The notes under the pieces are model-generated. The model had not been told where the DNA came from. It saw only the letters and a list, made by a program, of their open reading frames with translations, and did not search any database. A program made the position numbers and the translations under genes. A stretch of 47,286 bases of DNA, from contig JAHBAE010000097.1 of NCBI GenBank assembly GCA_018384485.1, positions 1 through 47,286 on the forward strand, given 5' to 3'. Numbering within the stretch: position 1 is the first letter of the stretch; each line of letters starts with the position of its first letter. This document shows, piece by piece, positions 16,000 through 24,552 of the stretch. Origin of the DNA: Kiritimatiellia bacterium. GTDB lineage: Bacteria > Verrucomicrobiota > Kiritimatiellia > RFP12 > UBA1067.

Positions 16000-16946
16000 T
16001 TACCCCTCCCATTCGGAAAAACGCTTTCGACATGCGAATTCGTTTTCACTTTAATTACCGGGTCATCAACCTCCACCTGCTCGGCATCGGTACGGAAAAA
16101 TATTCTGGTTCCTTCAAGCTCGCCACCATCGGAACTTGTGTCAATAAGCCTTGCTGGCTCAGTTTTAGAACGGGCGTACATAATAACCTTTCCGGCATTA
16201 CGCTCGTAGAGGACTCTATCGCAATAGCCTCTCTTTAAACCGTTTGTAACGGCTACAGAACCGATAGCCACAACACGCTTAAGCTCATTCGTTCCAGAGA
16301 GGAAAACCCAAGCCTTGTCGGCTGCGAGGGAATACTCGCCATCGTCAAACGTGACGCGCCCGTCCATAAGAATAACGCCTTCCCCGCGGTCATAATCGGC
16401 CTTTTGCGCCTTTACGGAGACAGTCGCATTAGTGGAACTGTTTTGCGACGATTTCTTTTTCACATCGCGTGAAAAAAGCTCCGCATCGGAAAAAATCATA
16501 ACGAAATTTTCCGCAAACGAAACGTAAACTTTAGAACCCGACACTTCCGTTGCGCCGTGGCAGGCCTTCGCCCTGCCTTCAACCCAACCTGATTTTGTAG
16601 ACCTATCGACTACGCAGTTTTCGGCAAAGAGTGAAGACTTGTTAATGCCCTTTTCATTAAAATCTTTCGCAAGGACATCCTTTGCCCATACGATACCCTC
16701 CTTCGCGAAGAACTGGGCACGAGCGGCTGTGACGAGAGTTTTCACAGAACCGTTCGGATACGTCTCAACGGGAACGAGAACATCTTCAGCGGGGTTTTTC
16801 ACTTCCTTCGAAAAAGAAGTATAAGTGCCCTGAAGCCGCTCCGCCTCGCGCATGAGCATTTCTTTGTGCGCGAGCCACTCAGCAGAATCAAACGCAAAAA
16901 GCGACAACGTCAAAAAAGCCGCCGAAAATATCGTCAGGAAACGCAA
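15996..16946 (-). CDS. LptA/LptC-like periplasmic LPS-transport protein
   Basis: 316 residues. The N-terminus RFLTIFSAAFLTLSLFA is a signal peptide or membrane anchor. The last 140 residues have the OstA/LptA beta-jellyroll pattern: KADYDRGEGVILMDGRVTF, EYSLAADKAWVFL, LKRVVAIGSVAVTNG, YCDRVLYERNAGKVIM. The part before (about 60-180) also has repeated A-x-x-(A/V)-x-(F/V)-x-x-(E/D) strands, so it may be a second copy or an LptC-like domain. Such proteins carry LPS across the periplasm between LptB2FG and LptD. The first codon is TTG at 16946 with AAGGG upstream, an unusual start; no ATG fits. It lies between kdsA and lptB. Confidence 0.72.
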   Translation of the reverse strand: MRFLTIFSAAFLTLSLFAFDSAEWLAHKEMLMREAERLQGTYTSFSKEVKNPAEDVLVPVETYPNGSVKTLVTAARAQFFAKEGIVWAKDVLAKDFNEKGINKSSLFAENCVVDRSTKSGWVEGRAKACHGATEVSGSKVYVSFAENFVMIFSDAELFSRDVKKKSSQNSSTNATVSVKAQKADYDRGEGVILMDGRVTFDDGEYSLAADKAWVFLSGTNELKRVVAIGSVAVTNGLKRGYCDRVLYERNAGKVIMYARSKTEPARLIDTSSDGGELEGTRIFFRTDAEQVEVDDPVIKVKTNSHVESVFPNGRGK

Positions 16947-16992
16947 TGCACTAACGCCCTTCTCAAAATTGCAGAAACGGAAAATGCCCTCC

Positions 16993-17820
16993 TTATTTTT
17001 TCATTCCCTTGACGATGGAATTGATTTCGATAAGCTGCTTCCAAAGCTTTTCCACCTCGGCAAATTTTATTGCGTTAGCGGCATCGCTCTTTGCGACTTT
17101 TGGATTAACGTGCGTTTCCATGAAAACGCCGTCGACACCAGTGGCCACCGCGGCGCGCGCTATTGCAGGAGCATATTTGCCATCGCCGCCAGAACCGGTA
17201 CCTAAACCGCCGGGACGCTGAACGGAGTGCGTAGCATCTATCACAACGGGGCAGCCGAGCTCGCGCATTATGAGAAGCGAGCGCATATCGGCAACGAGAT
17301 TGCGATAGCCGAAGCTTGCGCCGCGTTCGCAAAGAGTTATGCGGCTGTTGCCTGTGGATTTGATTTTTCCAATGACGGCAGCCATATCTTCAGGCGCCAT
17401 AAACTGGCCCTTCTTGACATTGATTACCGCCCCCGTTTCACCTGCCGCGATGACAAGATCGGTTTGACGCGCAAGAAACGCGGGAATCTGAAGAACATCG
17501 CAAACCTGGGCAACTATGGGGCATTGCCACGGCTCATGGATATCAGTCAAGACAGGAACATTGAACGTGGATCGGATTTCAGAAAGAATCTCAAGCCCCT
17601 TATCGAGCCCTGGCCCGCGGAAGGAATCGACGCTCGTTCTGTTTGCTTTGTCGAAACTGGCTTTAAAAATATATTTTACGCCAAGCTTTCCTGCAAGCGC
17701 AGTAAGCTTCTTGGCAAGATCAATCGCCATCTGGCGAGACTCTATAACACACGGCCCGGCAATGAAAACTAGATCGTTTTCACCGAACTCTACGCCCTTA
17801 TCTACAATGACTTTCCTCAT
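16993..17820 (-). CDS. kdsA: 3-deoxy-D-manno-octulosonate 8-phosphate synthase
   Basis: 275 residues from the ATG at 17820. KdsA joins phosphoenolpyruvate and arabinose 5-phosphate to make KDO 8-phosphate, the first committed step to the inner-core sugar of lipopolysaccharide. Key strings are FIAGPCVIES, FKASFDKANRTS, TDIHEPWQCP, KKGQFMAPEDM, LCERGASFGY and VIDATHSVQRPGG. Its presence supports an LPS-containing outer membrane. An upper ATG at 17883 is rejected because the extended -10 at 17828-17838 lies within that extension. kdsA is the first gene of the lpt-hpf-hprK-ptsHI series. Confidence 0.95.
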   Translation of the reverse strand: MRKVIVDKGVEFGENDLVFIAGPCVIESRQMAIDLAKKLTALAGKLGVKYIFKASFDKANRTSVDSFRGPGLDKGLEILSEIRSTFNVPVLTDIHEPWQCPIVAQVCDVLQIPAFLARQTDLVIAAGETGAVINVKKGQFMAPEDMAAVIGKIKSTGNSRITLCERGASFGYRNLVADMRSLLIMRELGCPVVIDATHSVQRPGGLGTGSGGDGKYAPAIARAAVATGVDGVFMETHVNPKVAKSDAANAIKFAEVEKLWKQLIEINSIVKGMKK

Positions 17821-17827
17821 GCCGTTA

Positions 17828-17838
17828 ATTATACCAAA
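17828..17838 (-). promoter_or_regulatory. Extended -10 promoter of the kdsA-lpt-pts operon (leaderless)
   Basis: The minus strand reads TTTGGTATAAT preceded by a T-run. TATAAT is followed by TAACGGC and then the kdsA ATG, a 7-nt gap without ribosome-binding site. The whole kdsA-to-ptsI series could depend on this promoter. Confidence 0.65.
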
Positions 17839-17892
17839 AAAAATGACGCGAATTATGAATAAAAAGATTTTGTCTCTACACACAAAACTGCC

Positions 17893-19068
17893 CTACCAGT
17901 TGTTTGGAGAGATGGACGACCTACGTGATCTCCTCCCGAAATAAAATAGAAAAGCAAAAAGAAGAACATACCAAGCGATAGAAAAAAGCGGATGCCACCC
18001 GAGAGTTTCAAAACTCGCATACGGAAGCGAAAGAATAGCGCGCGAAACACCCGTCATTAAATTAGTGGAAAGCGCCGCGAGATTGTTCAAGTGAATGCTT
18101 AGAAAATCAGAGAGAAAGCTCAACAACACCCCAAGCCACCCTGCCGCTACAGAAACGCCCGCCGCAGGCAAAAGAGCGATATTGGCAATAACCCCTCCAG
18201 GCGTCACCCTTCCAAACGCGTTTGCCGCTATCGGAACACCTGCCGCCCACGCCGTCACAGAAAAGAACAACGCCTCGGCAATCTGCAGTCGAAACGTCAA
18301 CGCCGCTCTCGTCGCAAGGATAAGCGAAAGCATTACAATAAACGAAAGGTTGCACCCGATATCAGTTATAAGGCCTGGAGAGAGAAGATGAACTGCCAAA
18401 AATGTAATCGCCCACGAACGCAGCATATCGCTTTTACGCCAAAAAAGAGGCGCCATAAAATTAATGCTCGCCATAACTGCGGCGCGAACGGAACTTGGAG
18501 GGAAACCGATAAGCCAAATATACCACCATAGCGGTAAAAGCGACAATACGCCTGCGAACCTTTGGGGAACGAAAAAAAGCATCATTAAAACGACCAATAT
18601 TTTAGCTATTACCATCACATGGAGGCCTGAGACGGCAAAGACATGGACGGTGCCCGCTTCAACAAACACATTTTTGAGCGAGGGCGAGAGGCTTCTGCGC
18701 TCGCCAAGAAGAATGGCTCTGTTGATCTCAGCCGTTTGACGGCTATGTTCAAGGCCTATGCCGATGCGGCGAGATATCTCTACTTTTAGCGGACGCGGGT
18801 TTTGACGGCTGAAGCTTCCTCTCGTATTGCGTATCCAAGGGGAGAGCCTAATAAGCTCGGCTTTAGGAGAAAGCGAATATAAATACAGCCCTGCCCCAAG
18901 AAGCGCAACGACTCCCCCGCGCCAAAATGGAATCTCCAAACCGTAAAAACAAAGAGCCAGAAGAAATGCACCAAGGAGAAAAAGCGGCCAAAGCGCGCAC
19001 ATGGAGGGAATGCGCGACCCAATCCATTCACCAAGGGCCAATGCCCCGCATATATAAAGAAGCTTCAT
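17893..19068 (-). CDS. ComEC/Rec2-type DNA-uptake channel, competence domain only
   Basis: 391 residues from the ATG at 19068. Several hydrophobic segments are clear: LYICGALALGEWIG near the start, WPLFLLGAFLLALCFYGL, and a run of six or more after residue 160. The ComEC competence core is unmistakable: INRAILLGERRSLSPSL, FVEAGTVHVFAVSGLHVMVI and GFPPSSVRAAVMASI. ComEC forms the inner-membrane channel for single-stranded DNA in natural transformation. The metallo-beta-lactamase-like C-terminal domain of full-length proteins (700-800 residues) is absent; the frame ends soon after the last membrane segment, in GRRSRRSSISPNNW. A TACAAT-like -10 lies 9 nt before the ATG. It is not tightly linked to either neighbour. 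Confidence 0.85.
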   Translation of the reverse strand: MKLLYICGALALGEWIGSRIPSMCALWPLFLLGAFLLALCFYGLEIPFWRGGVVALLGAGLYLYSLSPKAELIRLSPWIRNTRGSFSRQNPRPLKVEISRRIGIGLEHSRQTAEINRAILLGERRSLSPSLKNVFVEAGTVHVFAVSGLHVMVIAKILVVLMMLFFVPQRFAGVLSLLPLWWYIWLIGFPPSSVRAAVMASINFMAPLFWRKSDMLRSWAITFLAVHLLSPGLITDIGCNLSFIVMLSLILATRAALTFRLQIAEALFFSVTAWAAGVPIAANAFGRVTPGGVIANIALLPAAGVSVAAGWLGVLLSFLSDFLSIHLNNLAALSTNLMTGVSRAILSLPYASFETLGWHPLFSIAWYVLLFAFLFYFGRRSRRSSISPNNW

Positions 19069-19224
19069 TATTCGTGCATTGTAGATTTTATTTTGAAATC
19101 CTGCCTGATGGCAATTTGAGTTTAGCCTGATGAAAAAATCAGCATAGCACGCTCCGTAATTTGTTATGCGGGCAATCCTGCCCTTTTCCAAATCACAATG
19201 CGCGGCTACGGTGAAATGGGGAAA

Positions 19225-22200
19225 TCACATTTCCCAAGGCATAGGCTCGCGCCTGACGAGAGAAAAATCATCGGAAGGCGCAAATGTGATATCTTGCTGC
19301 TGAACGACCTTATCAAGCTCCGAAAGGAACGAAAGCGTTACTGCCACCGAATACGAAGGCCCGAGAGAAAGCTCGATTATATTGCCCTCGTGGAGAATCT
19401 CAAAAAATACAGGCAAGTTTCCGGGATTGCGAGTTATTGCCGACTTGATTGCCTCGGCCTTTTGAGCGCATTTCGGATCGGCTGCGTCAATGCGAATGCG
19501 CAGACCGTCCGAAAGAATAGGCAACGCCTCCTCAAGAAGATACGCCTCTTTTAGAGAGAACGCAACATCACCCACTTGAGGATTTAGTCTTTTAACATCA
19601 TCCTTATCGTAGACTGGCTTATGCGCAAGTTCGCCCGTTACCAAAACGAGGCTTCCCGCCTTTGTTTCCAATGAAGAGCATTTCTCCCAAACTTTCGCAA
19701 AAGCGGCGCCTTCAAGCCGCCCCGACCCATCGTCAAGGCCGAGAATCGCCCATTTAGCCCCTATTGAGCCGTCGGGCCGAGGCTTTGGCGTTTTTACGAT
19801 GCAATTGTCGAGAACGCCGACGGCACGCACATCGATTTTCTTCAAAAGGCGCTTGTCAATCTTTGAGCGGATAGATTTTTTCGCTTTTAAGACGGCGTTG
19901 TTGAAAGAAACTTTATCGATCGGACTTACCTTTCCTTCCGCTCGCACGACATTCCTCGCAAAGCCTTTGAGTATCCAATCTTTCTCATCGCCCGTTTTCA
20001 GAAGAGACTCAATATCTTCAGCGGGAGACGCCGCGGAATCCTCCTGCACTTCGTCAAGCTGGCTCTCTTCACCTTCCTCCTCTTGTTCGGCAGGAGTATT
20101 TCTGGCGCGCTCGACAAGGGAGAACGAAAAAGGCAGAAGCTCTTCATTATCTTTGCGATCCACTCGCATGACGCAAAGTTCTTTCATAAGCTGCGAACAT
20201 GACGAAAGAGGATTGCCTGAGACGTAGATTCCCAAAAGCTCGCGCTCGTTTTTAAGATCCTCCGCAGGCGAGAAAGCGGGGAATTGGGCAAGATCGGCAT
20301 CAGAGACGATTTCTTTTCCGCCCTCAGCCATCATATCGAAGAAGTTCGCCTGCGCGCTTAAATTCTCCTTGGCCTTCTGCTGAGTCTTTTTAAGCGCGTA
20401 ATCGATATTGTTGAATAGTTTTGCGCGGTTCTGCTCTATCTCGGAGAACGCACCCGTGCGGGTAAGATTTTCCAAAACGCGCTTATTTATCACATTCTGC
20501 CCTGCAAGGCGCATGCAAAAATCCATAAATCCCGCATAGGGACCGTTGGCTTTTCGCTCAGCAACAATCGCCTCAGCGGCGGCCATACCCACGCCTTTGA
20601 TGCCGCCAAGCCCAAAACGAATGCCGCGCGCGTCTGATGTAGGCTCAAAGCGCGCCCCCGATTGATTCACATCGGGAAGCTTAAGCTCAAGTCCAATATC
20701 CTTAGCCTCGGCAACGAAGCCGGGAAGCTTATCAAAGTTGCCGATTTCAGATGATATTTGAGCGCACATGAACTCTGCGGGATAATGCGCTTTGAGAAAA
20801 CCTGTCTGATAAGCAATCCAGGCGTAGCATACGGAATGAGACTTGTTGAACGCATATGAAGCAAACGCCTCCCAGTCCTTCCAGATTTTCTCAATAAGCT
20901 CGCGTGCCTTACCTTCGTCTTCCCATTCTTTGATACGGAACTTAGGATTTGCAAGGCACCCTACCTCGAACTTCTCCTTAAGCTCCGCCATGATATCCAT
21001 AAGCTTTTTGCCCATGGCTTTACGGAGCAAATCAGACTGGCCGCGCGTGAAACCTGCCAAATCGCGCGAAAGAAGCATCACCTGTTCTTGATAAACGGTA
21101 ATTCCGTAAGTATCTTTAAGGCGTGCTTCCATTTCCGGGTGGTCGTATACGACCTCCTTGCGACCTTGTTTACGGTCAATAAAATCAGGAATGTACGCCA
21201 TCGGCCCAGGCCTGTAAAGGGCGTTCATCGCCACAAGGTCAGTAAGGCGCTCAGGCTGAAGAGCCTTAAGATGCTTCTTCATTCCTGGAGATTCAAACTG
21301 GAAAAGCCCCGTTGTCTCACCACGGCCGAAAAGCTCGTAAGTTTCACGGTCGTCATCTGGAATCTTATCGGGGTCAAGCATACCGTCTGCGCCGCGGATC
21401 GCCTCAGGCACGCGCGGATTGTTCTTCCCGAGAAGCGCGACACACTCTTTTTCGACAGTAAGAGTCTTAAGCCCCAAAAAGTCCATCTTCAAAAGGCCCA
21501 CAGGCTCAACGAAATGTCCGTCGTACTGAGTTGTGAGAAGTTTCTCGCCTTCCGCCGCCGACGCATCTTTCTTCTTGCCCGCCTTCTCGGGCGTCGGCAT
21601 TACGGGAAGCGTTTCAATAAGAGGATCTCTTGAAATAATAACGCCGCAAGCGTGGACGCCGGGCTGACGGATCGACCCTTCCAAGCGTGAAGCCCTCTCC
21701 ATAAGTTTATGGACTACGGGATCTTCACTCGTAAACGCAGCTTCAAGATCTGGCGATTCCGCCCGAGCCTTTTTAAAATTGATTTTCGGCGTTTCCGGCA
21801 CATACGACGCAAGTTTGTTCGTATCTGCAAGCGGATAGCCCATAACGCGCCCTACATCCTTAATCGCCGATTTCGCCGCCATCTGGCCGAATGTCACAAT
21901 GTGGGCGACATGATCGGCGCCATAAAGTTTCGTTACGTAATCAAGGACATTCTCTCGCCCAGCGTCATCGAAGTCAACGTCGATATCGGGCATTGAAATA
22001 CGGTCTGGATTGAGAAACCTTTCAAAGAGCAGATCGTACTTAAGCGGGTCGACATTTGTAATCCAAAGCGCGTACGCGACGGCCGAACCTGCCGCTGAGC
22101 CGCGCCCGGGGCCAACCCAAACGCCACATTCCTCGCGCGCGGCGCGGATATAATCGCGCACGATGAGGAAGTAGCCGGGAAATCCCATAAGCTTTATCGT

Positions 22201-23382
22201 GTCGAGCTCAAACTGCAAACGTTCTCTGGTAGATTCGCTCAATTCCTCTCCCCAACGGATCGCCGCGCCGCTCCAGACGAGAGATGCGAGGTAATCGGCT
22301 TCGAATTTGATGCGCAGCACTTTTTCGTAACCGCCGAGACGGTCGAAGTTTCCTGCCTTCTGCACATCAAACTCTTTTTTCAGAGTTTCCTCATCGTACT
22401 CTTTGCGATACGCCTCTTCAGTTCCGAAGGACGGCGGAATCGCAAATTTCGGCATGATGGGCGGCGCATTGAGTTTATATTCCTCAACGCGGTCGGCAAC
22501 TTCAAGCGTGTTGGAAAGAACTTCCGGACATTCCGAAAAAAGCGCCGCCATTTCGTCGGCAGTTTTAAGATACTCCTGCCCTGTATAAATCAGGCGTTTC
22601 TCGTCGGAAAGTTTCTTGCCCGTGGAAAGAGCCAAAAGAACATCATGGGAATCGTCGTCTTCAGCATCAAGAAAATGTACGTCGTTTGTGGCTATAACGC
22701 GTATGTCGAGTTTCTTGCCGAGCTCGAGCATCCCCTTTACAACTTTGAGCTGGCGCTGATAAAGATCCGCAAACTCCAATTGCGCGGAAGACGGAATATC
22801 GCCGCCGGATTTGACGGCCTTGTGAAGCATCACTTCAAGCGAATAATCATCACCGAAAATATTTTTGTACCAAAGCGCAGTCTTCTCGGCAAGAGCCATA
22901 TCGCCGATTTCAATCGCATGCGAAACTTCGCCCGCTATGCATGCCGAAGAGCACATGAGCCCCTCGCTGTATTTTTCAATAAGCGAGTGGTCGATACGCG
23001 GACGCATGTAGAAGCCGTTTATGTGAGACTCGGAGATAATCTTTACGAGATTATGGTAACCTGTCTTATTCTTCGCGTGAAGGCAGAGGTGAAACCTTTT
23101 TTCGCTTTTGTCGCGGCTTAAATGATCGCCAGTTGAAGTAACGTAAGCTTCGCAGCCAAGAATGGGCTTTACGTGAACATCGGCGTATTCACCGTAAACT
23201 TTCGCCTTGTTTGAAAAACATTCATCATGAAAACTTTTAAGCGCAAAGAGGTTTCCGTGGTCGGTAACAGCAAGCGCTTTCATCCCGAGCTTACGCGCTT
23301 TAAGAACGAGAGGAGATATCTGGCATTGCCCGTCAAGAAGCGAATACGTGGTATGCAGATGGAGATGGACGAAATCGGCCAT
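19225..23382 (-). CDS. dnaE: DNA polymerase III alpha subunit
   Basis: 1385 residues, the replicative polymerase. An N-terminal PHP domain starts at once with HLHLHTTYSLLDG and continues with AVTDHGNLFA. The catalytic palm has PDIDVDFDD (two metal-binding Asp) and LLKMDFLGLKTL with the third. Further conserved strings are GRGSAAGS, ALYRPGPM and the SYAFNKSHSVCYA helix. The C-terminal third holds a helix-hairpin-helix region and an OB domain, separated by an acidic low-complexity stretch (EEEGEESQLDEVQEDS, about residue 1110), longer than a normal linker. The gene starts 9 nt after rsmB and is the last of the greA-to-dnaE series. A 7-bp hairpin (19219-19235) overlaps its stop codon, with no U-tract. 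Confidence 0.96.
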   Translation of the reverse strand: MADFVHLHLHTTYSLLDGQCQISPLVLKARKLGMKALAVTDHGNLFALKSFHDECFSNKAKVYGEYADVHVKPILGCEAYVTSTGDHLSRDKSEKRFHLCLHAKNKTGYHNLVKIISESHINGFYMRPRIDHSLIEKYSEGLMCSSACIAGEVSHAIEIGDMALAEKTALWYKNIFGDDYSLEVMLHKAVKSGGDIPSSAQLEFADLYQRQLKVVKGMLELGKKLDIRVIATNDVHFLDAEDDDSHDVLLALSTGKKLSDEKRLIYTGQEYLKTADEMAALFSECPEVLSNTLEVADRVEEYKLNAPPIMPKFAIPPSFGTEEAYRKEYDEETLKKEFDVQKAGNFDRLGGYEKVLRIKFEADYLASLVWSGAAIRWGEELSESTRERLQFELDTIKLMGFPGYFLIVRDYIRAAREECGVWVGPGRGSAAGSAVAYALWITNVDPLKYDLLFERFLNPDRISMPDIDVDFDDAGRENVLDYVTKLYGADHVAHIVTFGQMAAKSAIKDVGRVMGYPLADTNKLASYVPETPKINFKKARAESPDLEAAFTSEDPVVHKLMERASRLEGSIRQPGVHACGVIISRDPLIETLPVMPTPEKAGKKKDASAAEGEKLLTTQYDGHFVEPVGLLKMDFLGLKTLTVEKECVALLGKNNPRVPEAIRGADGMLDPDKIPDDDRETYELFGRGETTGLFQFESPGMKKHLKALQPERLTDLVAMNALYRPGPMAYIPDFIDRKQGRKEVVYDHPEMEARLKDTYGITVYQEQVMLLSRDLAGFTRGQSDLLRKAMGKKLMDIMAELKEKFEVGCLANPKFRIKEWEDEGKARELIEKIWKDWEAFASYAFNKSHSVCYAWIAYQTGFLKAHYPAEFMCAQISSEIGNFDKLPGFVAEAKDIGLELKLPDVNQSGARFEPTSDARGIRFGLGGIKGVGMAAAEAIVAERKANGPYAGFMDFCMRLAGQNVINKRVLENLTRTGAFSEIEQNRAKLFNNIDYALKKTQQKAKENLSAQANFFDMMAEGGKEIVSDADLAQFPAFSPAEDLKNERELLGIYVSGNPLSSCSQLMKELCVMRVDRKDNEELLPFSFSLVERARNTPAEQEEEGEESQLDEVQEDSAASPAEDIESLLKTGDEKDWILKGFARNVVRAEGKVSPIDKVSFNNAVLKAKKSIRSKIDKRLLKKIDVRAVGVLDNCIVKTPKPRPDGSIGAKWAILGLDDGSGRLEGAAFAKVWEKCSSLETKAGSLVLVTGELAHKPVYDKDDVKRLNPQVGDVAFSLKEAYLLEEALPILSDGLRIRIDAADPKCAQKAEAIKSAITRNPGNLPVFFEILHEGNIIELSLGPSYSVAVTLSFLSELDKVVQQQDITFAPSDDFSLVRREPMPWEM

Positions 23383-23391
23383 AAAAAAAAC

Positions 23392-24546
23392 TTAACCGCC
23401 GTTACGTACGAATGCCGCGGCATACGCGCCATCTTGGAGAGTCTCAAAAGGAATGGATTCACGCTCTTCAAGAAGGGAAAACTCTTTATGCTTCTGAAGA
23501 AACGCCGCAGCCTGAGCGTTATTCTCCTCAGGCTCATTTGAGCAAGTTGAATAAACGAGCACCCCACCGGGAGAGACGAGAGAAGCGGCTTTTTCGAGAA
23601 TTGAAGACTGAAGTTCAACGAGTGAAGAAAGCTTTTCTTCGCTCCAGTTCCACCTTGCATCTGGACGGCGGCGAAAAACACCTGTATTTGAACACGGCGC
23701 ATCGACGAGAACTTTGTTGAAAAGAGCGTCTTTCGCCTCGGGAAGAGAGCCTATCACCTTTACATTTTGAAGTTTGAGGCGCGCAAGATTCTCCTCAAGC
23801 CTTCGGCGGCGATTGGGATTCACCTCACAAGCGGTAAGATCGGCCCCGCGCCATGCGATCTGAACGGCTTTGCCGCCAGGGGCGGCGCAAGCGTCGAGAA
23901 TGCGCTCGCCGGGATGAACATCAAGAAGTTCCACGGCATGGCGGGCGGCAGGATCTTGCACGATAAACGAGCCTTCATCATAGCCTGAAACAGATGAGAC
24001 TTTACACCCGCGTTCAAGAGCTACGTAAGTGCCGTCGGAGCGCGCAAGAAAAGTCTCGGCAGGCTCATTATGAATCTTGCAGAGAGCTGATGCGTTTTCT
24101 TCACCAAAACGCTCCTCCCACCTGCGCACAAGCCGCGTCGGAAAACTCTCCCTTACCTCAAGAGGAGAGGCTTTGAGAAGCTCAATAAACTCTTCACGGC
24201 GGCGAATCAAGTTTCTCAAAACTCCGTTTACCACAGCGGCCGATGAACCCTTTGCCGATTTCGCAGCCTCAACAGTTTCACTCACTGCCGCAAAATCAGG
24301 GACATCGTCCATATAAAGAATCTGCGCTCCACCAATATAAAGCAGCGCTTCAAGCTCGCCCTTCGGCCACTTGGAGACAAGCTTACCGAGGACGAACCTC
24401 AACGGGCGCAACCTACGTATGGCTGTGTAGACGAGATCCTGCACAAACGCTCTATCCGGCCCGTCAGGCAGGAGCGAGGGGGCGAACTCTTTTGTAAGAA
24501 TCCACCTCGCAAGCGCAAATACAGCCGCTCGTCTTGAAGAAGCCAT
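23392..24546 (-). CDS. rsmB: 16S rRNA (cytosine967-C5)-methyltransferase RsmB
   Basis: 384 residues. An N-terminal NusB-like RNA-binding domain (residues 1-130; RRAAVFALARWIL, VNGVLRNLIRR) precedes a Rossmann methyltransferase domain. Motif I is LDACAAPGGKAVQIA. The two catalytic cysteines are in VDAPCSNTGVFRRRPDARW and VYSTCSNEPEEN. The enzyme methylates C967 of 16S rRNA. The final part is short compared with E. coli RsmB (429 residues). It lies 6 nt after alaS and 9 nt before dnaE. AAAGGA is only 2 nt from the ATG, unusually close. Confidence 0.9.
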   Translation of the reverse strand: MASSRRAAVFALARWILTKEFAPSLLPDGPDRAFVQDLVYTAIRRLRPLRFVLGKLVSKWPKGELEALLYIGGAQILYMDDVPDFAAVSETVEAAKSAKGSSAAVVNGVLRNLIRRREEFIELLKASPLEVRESFPTRLVRRWEERFGEENASALCKIHNEPAETFLARSDGTYVALERGCKVSSVSGYDEGSFIVQDPAARHAVELLDVHPGERILDACAAPGGKAVQIAWRGADLTACEVNPNRRRRLEENLARLKLQNVKVIGSLPEAKDALFNKVLVDAPCSNTGVFRRRPDARWNWSEEKLSSLVELQSSILEKAASLVSPGGVLVYSTCSNEPEENNAQAAAFLQKHKEFSLLEERESIPFETLQDGAYAAAFVRNGG

Positions 24547-24552
24547 TATCCT

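Noticed and set aside
19170-19187. Plus-strand GGGCA-ATCC-TGCCC followed by TTTT as a terminator
   Set aside because: No plus-strand gene lies upstream, and the T-run is on the wrong side for dnaE or comEC transcripts.
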